Part shown: in pieces, positions 41,948 to 50,968 of the stretch | Layout: each line of letters begins with the position of its first letter | Position numbering within the stretch: the first letter of the stretch is position 1 | NCBI GenBank assembly: GCA_021628825.1 | Contig: JAJXRY010000001.1 | Span: forward strand, 868,001-932,000 | DNA: 64,000 nucleotides | Direction of reading: 5' to 3' | Origin: Lachnospiraceae bacterium | GTDB taxonomy: Bacteria; Bacillota; Clostridia; Lachnospirales; Lachnospiraceae | The notes under the pieces: generated by a model | The model's database searches: none | Seen by the model: only the letters and a program-made list of their open reading frames with translations | Told to the model about the DNA's origin: nothing | Position numbers and translations under genes: made by a program

Positions 41948-42785
41948 CTCCCCCTGTAATACGGTTTAATACCTCTTTGGGCATTCCGTTTTCCAGAAAT
42001 CTTTTCTTCAGGCTCTCTGAAATGCCAGATACCTTTTGATGGGTACCGTTGATAATAAACTTATCCCCTTCCACCCGATTCTCTGTAATCTCATAGCGGA
42101 ACAGGGAATTAAAGTGCCTTTTTCCATCCCTGGTAATCTCGCACTCCATGATCTCCATCAGCCTTCTTTTCTTATTCTCAAGCTGCTTTGTAAACACTAC
42201 GATGGGGAATGCCTCGGTTACCAGATCCATTAACACCTCATCATCCATATCATATTTTCTTTTACACAGCGTTCTCATTCGGCTGTAGGTGGCTTCACAG
42301 CTGTTGCTGTGAATGGTGGTAAGCACGGTATGACCGGTTCTTGCAGACTCCTGTGCGGTATAGGCTTCGGAGCTTCTCATCTCTCCCACACAGATAATCT
42401 CCGGGTTAAAACGCAGAGCCATGTCGAGGAGCATATCCTGATCGATGTTCTGTTTTTCATTTTCGCTGAATCTGGTCAGCGTATGGATCACGCTGTTGGT
42501 TACCTTTCCATCCTTTTCCCTTACCAGAGCCAGCTCCCTGCTTCCGTTTTCAATGGTAAAAATTCGCTTGTTGTCTGGAATGGTGGTAAGGAGCCACCCT
42601 GCCAGTGTGGTCTTGCCGGAGCTGGTGGCGCCTGCCACACAGATGCTAATGCCATACCGCAGACACTCTGCCAGAAAATCCAGCATTTCTTCTGTTGCAG
42701 TTCCTCCATCCACAAAGTCGCTCTTTTTCAGGCTCTGGGGACTTACGATTCGGATGGAGGCTGCAATGCCCACATCCTCATCCAC
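41934..42785 (-). pseudogene. CpaF/TadA-type secretion ATPase, 5'-truncated
   Basis: VirB11-like ATPase. Present: VDEDVGIAASIRIVSPQSL, Walker A ICVAGATSSGKTTLAGWLL, FTIENGSRELALVRE, Walker B region LRFNPEIICVGEMRSSEAY and the His box GHTVLTTIHSNSCEATYSR. The family normally has some 150-200 further N-terminal residues; here they are replaced by the DUF4314 gene, whose frame ends inside this one. About 283 residues remain, without slips. CpaF with DUF4314 is typical ICE content in this group. Confidence 0.78.
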
Positions 42786-43061
42786 AAGATTTCATTTATC
42801 TTATCGATAAACTCCTGCTGTTTGATCTCTGCTATCTCATCCTGTTTCGTGATGATATCGAACCGGTCCTCCTCTACATTTAATGCAAGGCAGCTTCCAT
42901 TCTCCCACTTCATATGAATCTGCCCGATGTCATCCACATGGTCAACAATGCCCTTGCTGCCCGGCGGCACCGAAGTCTCTCCTGCCATGCAGTACAGATG
43001 GATAGGTGTACCTTTTGGATACTTTTTCTTTAAGCCGTGCTATCTCTTCTCTCTTTAACAT
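42743..43061 (-). CDS. DUF4314 protein
   Basis: Short mobile-element-associated protein. The start at 43061 (MLKREEIARL) overlaps the upstream stop (ATGTTAA). The core KKYPKGTPIHLYCMAG and PPGSKGIVDHVDDIGQIHMK, WENGSCLALNVEEDRF is the SH3-like DUF4314 pattern. A slip near 43018 (T5). The last residues (after KINEIL) run into the cpaF fragment, indicating a fused junction. Function unknown. Confidence 0.65.
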
Positions 43062-43419
43062 GCTTCTTCTTTCTCGATTCCTTCTGCAAGGCCTTCATAT
43101 ACGCCATCAATCTTTTTATATTGCTCATCACCTAGACTATGTATCTGTTTTAAAATCTTAATATCTGACCTAGTAACTTCATAATCCATATCTGAATCTT
43201 TATATTCCGGTTCAATTCCTTTTCCTGTCAAAAGCTGTTCAGGAGTAATATCTAATGCATCACATATGGAAAAACAATCAATCCGCTTTTTGGATTTGTC
43301 TTTTTTTCTTTTTCCAGTCACTGATGTTGCTCGTTGCAATTCCGGTTCTTCTTGAGAGTTCCAACTGGCTCATGTTCTTCTGCTCCATCACATAAAAAAA
43401 TTCTTTCACTGATAATCAT
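43055..43419 (-). CDS. XRE-family transcriptional regulator
   Basis: Repressor-type HTH protein, about 120 residues. The start at 43419 follows GGAGG. The HTH reads ERIFYVMEQKNMSQLELSRR and TGIATSNISDWKKKKTNP, then SICDALDITPEQLLTGKG and a helical tail. Slips near 43390 (A7) and 43300. It sits at the head of the DUF4314/cpaF unit and probably autoregulates from the repeats upstream. Confidence 0.8.
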
Positions 43420-43444
43420 AATTTTTCCTCCATCAACATTCCAC

Positions 43445-43484
43445 ATATATCCGTATTTCGTAATTTATATATCCGTCTTTACGG
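43445..43484 (-). promoter_or_regulatory. Probable XRE operator repeats
   Basis: ATATATCCGT occurs at 43445-43454 and 43467-43476, exactly 22 bp apart (two helical turns), the second extended into the palindrome CCGTCTTTACGG (43473-43484). They lie 26-65 bp upstream of the XRE start. Confidence 0.55.
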
Positions 43485-43529
43485 TCATGATATCATGCGA
43501 CAGCTTTTCTTTCAATAGAGAGTTTTTGC

Positions 43530-44225
43530 ATGCAACGCAAAAAAATAATAGCGGACATCAACAGACGAGAGTTCCAAAAGATGGTTGGCACCAGAATGGA
43601 TGCATACCTTAGGTATGATAAGCCACAAATGAAATCGCTGCCGGGCGATAAGTATTCCACATGTGACTATAAATACATTCTGAAAGTACCTGATAACTAT
43701 CATCTTGAGTATGATGGCCACTATTACTCTGTATTGTACACGTATCGCGGCCAGCCTGCAATTATAAAAGCAACACCAACAGAGATTCTTATCTGTGACA
43801 GGAATAACCGCTTTATCTGTAAGCATAAGCGTTCCTATAAGGATTTTCCTAAATACATCACGGATGATAGCCATATGAAGCCGGAGCACCTTTATTACAA
43901 GGAAGTAAATGCCCGTGACGGAGCTTATTACCGCAGGTGGGCATCTACCTTTGGAGAATGTACAGAAGAGCTGATTGATCAGGTTCTGCGCTCCGCAAAG
44001 CATGAAGAACAGGCTTATAACAGTTGTGCAGGTATTCTTCATTCCTGCAAGGGAATCCCTCATGGGGTTGTCGAAGAGGCATCCCGTAAGTGCATTGAGA
44101 TGCACGCCTGCAAGTATTCTTACTTTAAACGAGTCCTCGGAAACGTTGTAAATAACATCGATTCCGAAAACGGAAGAACACTTCCGTCCCATGAAAATAT
44201 CAGAGGAAAGGACTTCTATAAGTAA
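43530..44225 (+). pseudogene. istA: IS21-family istA, 5'-truncated
   Basis: The C-terminal ~230 residues of the IS21 transposase: ADINRREFQKMVGTRMDAYL, YSTCDYKYILKVPDNYHLEY, YSVLYTYRGQPAIIKATPTE, HLYYKEVNARDGAYYRRWAS and EASRKCIEMHACKYSYFKRV. The HTH and DDE catalytic domain (about 280 residues) are absent; the junction lies close to 43533. Reading frame otherwise clean. Confidence 0.82.
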
Positions 44226-44236
44226 GGGTGACTACT

Positions 44237-44986
44237 ATGAAAAATATAACGTTAACGGCAGATGAAATGGTCATCATTGACCGTTTAAAACAGATGAGGA
44301 TGTCAGGTATGGCAGAAGCCTATGAAGAACAGCTTCGTAACCCGAACGCTGACCTTTCGGGCTTCTATGACAGATTTTCAAGCATTGTAAACTTCGAATG
44401 GGAACTTCGCTTTAATAAAAAGTTCAATCGTTTCCTGAAGAAAGCCACCCTCAGGTATCCGCATGCATCCTTTGATGACACAATCTATGAACCCGACCGA
44501 ATGCTGGATACCGAAACTATCGAACGTCTTGCTACCTGCAAGTGGCTGGATGAAGGACGCAACCTTCTTATTACCGGAGCTACCGGTGCCGGAAAATCTT
44601 ATCTGTCAAATGCATTATGTGTTGCAGCTATAAAGCAGTTCAGAACGGTTAAATATATCCGTGCCAATACCATGATGAGTGAGATGGATCAGGCCCGTAT
44701 CAAAGGGACCTATCTGGAATACGTCAATCACATGGCCGGGCTGGACATGCTGGTCATTGATGATTTCGGACTTATGGACCTTGACCTGGATAAATGCCGT
44801 GATTTCTTCGAGGTTATTGACAGCAGGGATAATCGTCACTCTACTGTTATTGTCTCTCAGCTTCCGGTTAAGTCATGGTACGACCTGTTTGCTGATAATA
44901 CTTATGCGGATGCATGTCTGGACCGTATGATACACAAGGCGTTCCGCCTTGAACTTAACGGAAAGAACATGCGTAACCCGAGTTAA
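44237..44986 (+). CDS. istB: IS21-family helper ATPase IstB
   Basis: DnaC-like AAA ATPase that regulates IS21 target choice. About 250 residues, intact: TADEMVIIDRLKQMRMSGMA, Walker A NLLITGATGAGKSYLSNAL, Walker B LDMLVIDDFGLMDLDLDK, and STVIVSQLPVKSWYDLF. The start is set at 44237, after AAGGGTG. Intact despite loss of its transposase partner. Confidence 0.92.
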   Translation: MKNITLTADEMVIIDRLKQMRMSGMAEAYEEQLRNPNADLSGFYDRFSSIVNFEWELRFNKKFNRFLKKATLRYPHASFDDTIYEPDRMLDTETIERLATCKWLDEGRNLLITGATGAGKSYLSNALCVAAIKQFRTVKYIRANTMMSEMDQARIKGTYLEYVNHMAGLDMLVIDDFGLMDLDLDKCRDFFEVIDSRDNRHSTVIVSQLPVKSWYDLFADNTYADACLDRMIHKAFRLELNGKNMRNPS

Positions 44987-44989
44987 CTA

Positions 44990-45060
44990 ATAAACTTCCC
45001 GTTTGGAGCGGACAGCCTTACCGCTAGCGCGGACTGGCTGTTCCGTTCAAGCGGAATACG
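44990..45060. mobile_element. Right end of the IS21 remnant
   Basis: GCGGACAGCC and GGCTGTTCCG form an imperfect inverted repeat around GCTAGC, just after the istB stop. Likely the right terminus or transcription stop of the IS. No left terminus survives. Confidence 0.4.
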
Positions 45061-45147
45061 CAATTTTTGCATCCCTATTGTCATCAAACTCTAATATTGG
45101 ATAATCATTTCTTATAAACATAATTTGTAATCCTCCTTTACTTTATA

Positions 45148-45752
45148 TCATACGCCAAAGCGATATTCTTTTTCTTCCTTTTCATTTGCAACCAATTGAA
45201 ACTGCTCTATAACCATATCAGCCACTTCATCCGGATGAAGATTGGTATTGTCTATCTTTATATGATTATCAAACCATATTTCTCCATCCTCTAAATTCAA
45301 TCTATGATTTGTTGCATCTTTCAAAAAGATTAGCCTTACTCCATGCAACATCTCTTTTTGATGCTTTGCATTCCATTCTGTGTGGCGTTTCGTTTCTTTC
45401 AAGTCTTGTTGCAATGTCGGCACTTAATTCCACAAAATAAAATTCTCCTCCATTAATCTTAAACAATTCCGCCAGACTTGTTAAGTACTCCCTCTCTTGT
45501 GGAACTTCAAATGCACAGACGTATGTAAAAATCAAATCCACATTATGTTTCACTGCAAGTTCAAATGCTTTTTCTCTAAAAATAGCATTGAATTCTTTTT
45601 GTGCCGGTGTTCCAAAAACCAAATATCTTGTCAGACATTTCTATGCTGTCATGATTCATCATCATATTGTACCTTAATTTATCCCTCAGGTTTTCTGCAA
45701 CTGTCATTTTTCCAACTGCCTGAGGACCACATACTATAACTAAGTTTGCCAT
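45148..45752 (-). CDS. P-loop nucleotide kinase-like protein
   Basis: Small cytosolic AAA_33/shikimate-kinase-like protein. The start is set at 45752 (MANLVIVCGPQAVGKMTVAE), Walker A GPQAVGKMT, after GGGAG. Then NLRDKLRYNMMMNHDSIEMS, DLIFTYVCAFEVPQEREY, FYFVELSADIATRLERNETP and a C-terminal DNTNLHPDEVADMVIEQF. About 200 residues. Slips near 45622 (A5), 45365 and 45315. Substrate unknown. Confidence 0.75.
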
Positions 45753-45820
45753 AATAATCTCCCTTCTATTTTTTACTCTGTACACTTGGCAAAATTATCT
45801 GTGTTTACCGCCGGAGTTCT

Positions 45821-46366
45821 TTAATCATAGTATAGTTGTTCAAAAAGTGTACCATCCTTTAAGCGAATTGCATTTGGATGAACACCTGTAATCCTAAATC
45901 CCATTTTCTCATACAAGTATCGTGCTCTGGCGTTTCCTTCTACAAACTCTAATTCAATCTGCATTACGCCCTCTCTACGTTCTGCAAGACGTATCATTTC
46001 TTCAAACATTTTTGTACCGATTCCCTGATTCCAAAAATTGCTAATCAATGCAATTGATATACTGGCTCTATGTTTTGTTTTCATTCCCTTGAAAAAGCTT
46101 ATTGCACAATTTCCAACAACCTTACCCTCTACGATACACATAATCATTGCTTCATTTGGAGAGGCATTCTTCTGCTCAAACAACGTTTTTTTCTCCTTCT
46201 GCTGTATATTTTCCACACTCCTCCGGATAACGCAAAAATATAATCAGTTTCCCCGGCAGAAGTAACCAAATACTCCAATGTACTTTCTACATCTTCCTCT
46301 TTAGGGCTACGAAGTATCGCTTCACGCCCATCTTTTTAATTCAAACCTTACATCATCAATAATCAT
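45821..46366 (-). CDS. GNAT-family N-acetyltransferase
   Basis: The start at 46366 (MIIDDVRFELKDGREAILRS) follows AAGGAG. Acetyl-CoA binding region: ALISNFWNQGIGTKMFEEMI; also VEGKVVGNCAISFFKGMK and FVEGNARARYLYEKMGFRIT. About 180 residues. Slips near 46335 (A5), 46235 and 46193 (A5). The acceptor is unknown; similar to ribosomal-protein or small-molecule acetylases. Confidence 0.83.
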
Positions 46367-46423
46367 ATCGTCTTTCTCCTTTTCATAAATTTAGCTACTT
46401 CACCGGGCCCTAATGAATAAAAA

Positions 46424-46452
46424 AGACCACCTACCCGAAAGATAAGTGGTCA
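46424..46452 (-). terminator. Minus-strand terminator after rlmD
   Basis: On the minus strand GACCACTTA ... TAGGTGGTC is followed by T6. The 46367-46690 interval otherwise holds no credible gene, only a short open stretch (VQGLNVVCKYSGYEEKNKLS) of unknown meaning. Confidence 0.65.
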
Positions 46453-46690
46453 AAAACAACTATACAAAAATACTATGTTCCTGAAAGCTTATTTTTTTCT
46501 TCGTAACCGGAATATTTACATACAACATTAAGACCCTGCACGTTAATCTGCATTGTCTGAATACTTTCGTATGTATTTTTCGACTACGAATAAAAAAACA
46601 TAATTCGGCTTCCTTTCCAAAAATATTTTTTTAATAATATAATTCTTTTTATTTCATTTTTGTCAACTTTTTTTCTTTTTTTAAATTTTT

Positions 46691-48593
46691 TTAAATCATA
46701 TGAAAAAAATCTCAATGCCTCCACAATCGCATCTTCTTTCTTCTTCGGACATTGAGGCTGTTTTTGCATCCTCTGACTTAGGCAAATTATAGTTCTCACG
46801 CTCTATGATTCCATACTTAGCTTTTTACCTGTGCAATATACAGATTAGATACCTTCATCCCATCATTATGCTCAGCCACATATTTCTTAATCTCTTCATA
46901 AGTAGCCTGTCTACGCTCCGCTTCGGTCCGCGCTGGGCAAAGGTCCCCTGGACCTTTAGCGCCTCTCAGCCGCCGTTAAATCCATCTCGTCCATGTCAAG
47001 TCTTACATTCACATGATGCTTCGCTTCGTGGAGTTTGGACAAAAGACATACCGTCTCCACGTGCATCGTCATCGGAAATAAATCAACTCCTACTGCCCTT
47101 TTCATCTCGTATCCTTTCTTTATCAGGTATTTAAGATCTCTCGCAAGGGTTTCGGGATTGCAGGAAACATAGACTACACGGTCAGGCTGCAGCTTCACAA
47201 GTGAAGACAGGAACTTCTCATCACTGCCGCTTCGTGGCGGATCCATGAACACAACATCAACCTTTTCTTGTTTGTCTGCAAGCTCTACCATGAACTCACC
47301 GGCATCCCGATTATAAAAGCGGATGTTGTGAATATCATTCTGCTTGGCATTGATAATTGCATCTTTTACGGCATCTTTATTTAATTCCACTCCAATGACG
47401 GACTGCGCCTGTCTGGCTGCTACCATACCGATTGTGCCGGTTCCACAGTAAGCATCCAATACCTTTTCTTTCCCAGTCAGACCTGCATATTCCATTGCTT
47501 TTCGGTATAACTTTTCCGTCTGTTCCGGATTTACCTGATAAAATGACTTGGGTGAAATTTTAAAAGTAAGCCCACACAGGCGATCCTGAATATAGCCTGG
47601 ACCATATATTACCTGTTCTTTTTTTCTCCAAGAACCATGCTTGTCTTCCTGTCATTTACATTTACAACGACTGTTGAAATCTCCGGATGCTCTTTACGAA
47701 GTGCTTTAACAAAGTTATTCTTGGAAGGCAGAATGGGCGATCCTAATACCAGAATTACCATGATCTGTCCTGTTGCATGTCCTACACGAATCAGCACATG
47801 ACGCAGCAGTCCATAACCGGTATCTTCATCATAGGTTTTAATCCGAAAAGAAGGCAGCAGCATCTTAATGGTCTGGATAATTGCACTGGCTTTTTCGTTT
47901 TCGATCAGGCAGCCTTCTGTAGAAACCACCTGATGCGTATTTTCCTGATAAGCACCTGCCAGGATATTTCCCTTACGGTCACGATCAAATACCGCATGCA
48001 CCTTATGACGGTAATGATAGGGATTTTTCCATTCCAATGATTCCCTCAACCTTGCCAAAGGGACGTAATAACTGCTCTAAGTCCTGCTGTTTCTTCTTAA
48101 GCTGTTTATCGTAATCCACAGAAAGATAATTGCAGGCTCCGCATTTCTTTTCAACCGGACACATGAGAGATGCACTTGGTTGTTGCATCGGTGACTGATG
48201 TTGAATTTGATTTCTGACTTGCAATTTTTTCTTTTCTCGAATTTCTTTTTTCTCTTGCACTTCATTCTTATCTAAATGAATGCGGTTATCTTTTCCATTC
48301 ACTGCTTCTTTCTTATATATTTCCTGCCTGTTACCTGTTTTTTGTTTCTTATCTGCCTTATATCTCTTATCTGTTTCCTGACTCTTATCTGCCTTATATC
48401 TCTTATCTGTTTCCTGACTCTTACCTGTCTTATATTTTTTATCTGTCTCTTGACTTTTACCTGACTTTTGTTTCTTATCTGTTTCTTGCTTCCTATCTGT
48501 CTTTTGTTTCCTATCTGTCGCTTGCTTCTTATCAATCTTCTGCTTGTTATTTTGATATTTCCTATGCTCCATACTCATAGTCGTTTTTCTCAT
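46691..48593 (-). CDS. rlmD: 23S rRNA (uracil-C5)-methyltransferase, RlmD/RumA type, disrupted near the 3' end
   Basis: SAM-dependent rRNA methylase. An unusual Lys/Gln-rich N-terminal extension of ~150 residues is followed by the iron-sulfur cysteines CPVEKKCGAC (C-x5-C-x2-C), the TRAM-less central domain, the SAM motif VLDAYCGTGTIGMVAARQA, VFMDPPRSGSDEKFL and the catalytic VVYVSCNPETLARDLKYL. After DLTAAERR a palindromic insertion brings an in-frame stop; the normal tail (AQVKAKYGIIERENYNLPKS, LRFFHMI) survives beyond it. Slips near 48040, 47620, 47500, 46825 and 46700. The catalytic core is complete; the last ~75 residues may be lost. Confidence 0.85.
46911..46969. repeat. Palindromic element inserted in rlmD
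   Basis: About 58 bp absent from the homologous 36980 copy. The core AAAGGTCC CCT GGACCTTT is flanked by GCGCT/AGCGC and GCTTCGGTCCGCGCTGGGC. It introduces a TAA stop and a frame change. Looks like a REP/palindromic unit copy. Confidence 0.7.
48276..48560 (-). repeat. Tandem 36-bp coding repeats in the RlmD N-terminus
   Basis: The protein repeats the 12-residue unit KSQETDKRYKAD or close variants (KSQETDKKYKTG, KKQKTDRKQETD) at least five times, rich in Lys, Gln, Asp and Thr. The DNA unit is 36 bp. Such an extension is not part of the RlmD fold. Confidence 0.75.
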
Positions 48594-48753
48594 ACTCTCT
48601 TTCTTTATTTGTGGAAATTCATTCAATCACTTATGCTCCTGCTGATTCCATTCAACTTTCTCTTTTTAAATTAACCTGTGATCTTACTCACCTGGCAACA
48701 TTTCTGTTCTTTATGCTTTTTTTACTATCCTGCTTCATGTTTCATATTTTTGT

Positions 48754-48868
48754 GGGTATAGAAAAACTCTTTTTCATCATCTTACCCTCATGATTTTTTT
48801 AATTTTGAGGGTATTGCAAACTCTTTTTTTCTATTTTTATACCCACTCCTATCAACTGCTCTGGGTAT
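48754..48868. repeat. Left-end binding-site array
   Basis: GGGTAT 48754, TTACCC 48782, GGGTAT 48809, ATACCC 48839, GGGTAT 48863. The innermost pair, ATACCCA ... TGGGTATTTCA with 24-bp spacing, is nearly the same as the right-end unit at 51978-52007. Spacing is less exact than on the right, where intervening T runs are shorter. Confidence 0.75.
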
Positions 48869-48950
48869 TTCATTTCATTTTTTTCTTCCTCATACTGTAA
48901 ATCGTAACTTTCTACGCTTCTTTTTTTCTTCATTTTCAAGCAAATTAAAA

Positions 48951-49014
48951 AGAAGGTACAGTATAAATTATTCTGAAGTATTATCCGTCAGATTGTTTTT
49001 ATCCTGTACCTTCT
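48951..49014. repeat. Stem-loop before the zinc-ribbon gene
   Basis: AGAAGGTACAG ... CTGTACCTTCT: perfect 11-bp arms, 42-nt loop. A shorter hairpin, CATAGGC AC GCCTATG, follows at 49098. These lie between the left array and the first gene and may control its transcription or shield it from outside read-through. Confidence 0.6.
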
Positions 49015-49126
49015 GTTATTATAGTCAGGTTACTAATAAACAAAGAAGCAGGAACCAGCCCCTACCACAGTTCGGTTTTCCTGCCTCACACACTCACCAT
49101 AGGCACGCCTATGTGTTTGCAAGACT

Positions 49127-49654
49127 ATGATAACCTTATTCGTCGAAGAAAAACAATCCTCTTACACCAAATTTTTTTATAATGAAATGATTAATAACCT
49201 TCAGTTCCACCAGCTTACCTGCCCCTGCGGGCATCTCAGGCTGCCTGTCTGTTCATGGTTATTACCACCGTCATATCAAAGCCTCATCCGGCAAACTTCT
49301 CTTTCGCATCTGCCGTGTCAAATGTGAATGCTGTGGTCATACCCACGCCATTCTTTTTATCCTCCATGGTTCCTCACTCCCCAGATTTCTCTTGCAGAGC
49401 AGGTAACCATTATTCATAACTATGAAAACTCTTTATCCCAGGATTCTGTTATGAATGATAATCCCTCTATTGATGAAAGCTGTTACCGCTATATCATAAG
49501 ACAGTACTTAAGTCACTGGAAACAGAAACTGCTTTCCGAACGTATCTCTTTCGGCTCCATCCACGGTCTGATTGTATCCTGCTTCTCTCTTTTTTCGTGT
49601 CAGTTTATGCAGATTAAAAGGATACCAAATATTCTTTTTCTAAATACCACATAA
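49127..49654 (+). CDS. Zinc-ribbon transposon protein (DUF6431-like)
   Basis: About 175 residues. Cys motifs LTCPCGHSGC and CRVKCECCGHTH flank LSVHGYYHRHIKASSGKLLF, a zinc ribbon like that of ISL3 transposases and similar to DUF6431 proteins. The helical C-terminal half reads LAEQVTIIHNYENSLSQDSV, ESCYRYIIRQYLSHWKQKLL and SERISFGSIHGLIVSCFSLF. Slips near 49240 and 49370. No strong ribosome site. As a small zinc protein beside a DDE/ATPase pair it holds the place TniQ has in Tn5053/Tn7 systems; a target-selection role is inference. Confidence 0.65.
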
Positions 49655-49717
49655 CCTTACACGACCTTTGTTCTCATGTTTCTTATACTAAAGAAAAAAA
49701 CAAAGGAGGACCCTCAA

Positions 49718-50968
49718 ATGGATCAGGAAAAAGAAACAGGCACTTGCCCTTATGCGCTATTCTGCGATTGCTCCACTCATTACCGGACTGTCAGACGATT
49801 TCAAATCCCTTACAGCCTTTTTTTAATAATGCTTCCGTCAAGGGTGTTATTCACCCCGATGGCACCATAAAGCATTATGCTCCCGGTACAATTGAAAAAT
49901 GGTACCGTAATTACAAAGAAGGCGGCTTTGATGCGCTCATTCCAACCGGAAGGGGAGATCAGGGTAAGCCACGCAAACTTGATGATGACCTGCAGGAACA
50001 GATCAGATATCTCAAAACCAACTATCCGCGCATGTCCGCTTCCGCCATCTACCGTCAGCTCCGCGACAACGGAAGCATTAAAAACGGTGAGGTTTCAGAA
50101 TCAACTGTGAACCGTTATATCAATCTGATTGCCGTGCAGATGAAAACTACAACAAACCAGGATATGCGCCGTTATGAACGGGCACACATCAATGAAGTAT
50201 GGTGTGGTGACTCAAGCGTCGGACCCTATCTGAAAAACTTCCGATGGCAAAAAAAGCACAAAGTTTATATCATCGCTCTCATTGATGATGCCAGCCGTTT
50301 CATCGCAGGCATTGATGTCTTCTTTAATGACAACTTTGTAAACCTCATGTCTGTCATGAAATCTGCTGTTGCCAAATATGGCAGACCCGGGATGTTTAAC
50401 TTCGACAATGGCAGTTCCTTCAAGAATAAACAGATGGAACTCCTTGCTGCCAGAATCGGTTCTGTCGTCCACTATGACCAGCCCTATACTCCAACCCAGA
50501 AGGCCAAAATTGAACGGTGGTTCCGTACAATGAAGGACCAGTGGCTCTCATCCCTGGACATCAGGGATTTTTCATTCCCTCGATGAACTTCGGGGCAATC
50601 TTCTGGCATATGTCCAGAACTATAATCAGACAGTACACTCATCCTTAAAGGGATTGTCTCCTCAGGACCGTTTCTTTTCGGAGCCTGACCGCATCCGCCG
50701 TTTATCTGATGAGGAAATAGAAAACTGCTTCCTTCTGGAACTTGAGCGCCGCGTGTCTTCTGACAGTGTCATTGTCATTGACCAGGTTGAATATGAAGTG
50801 GATTACCGTTTTGCAAAGCAGCGTATCAAGCTTCGCTATTCACCTGACATGAAAGATATCTTTATTGTAGAAGCTGACGGAACCCTTACTCCCATCAGAC
50901 TCCTTAACAAAACGGAAAATGCCTATATCAAGCGTGAAAAAATACATTTATGCAGAGGTGAAGACTAA
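49718..50968 (+). CDS. DDE transposase, Mu/TnsB/TniA-like
   Basis: AAAGGAGG precedes ATG 49718 (MDQEKKQALALMRYSAIAPL, after a slip near 49735). An N-terminal HTH region (TIEKWYRNYKEGGFDALIPT; ESTVNRYINLI) is followed by the RNase-H catalytic core: first Asp in EVWCGDSSVGPYL, second in GMFNFDNGSSFKNKQ, Glu in QKAKIERWFRTMKDQW. The C-terminal beta-barrel is Mu-C-like (VIVIDQVEYEVDYRFAKQRI, RYSPDMKDIFIVEADGTL). About 415 residues. Slip near 50570 (T5). Its stop overlaps the ATPase start (TAATG). Confidence 0.88.

Noticed and set aside
43512..44192. Long minus-strand open frame of 226 codons
   Set aside because: It is antisense to the clear IS21 istA fragment and its protein has no sensible domains.
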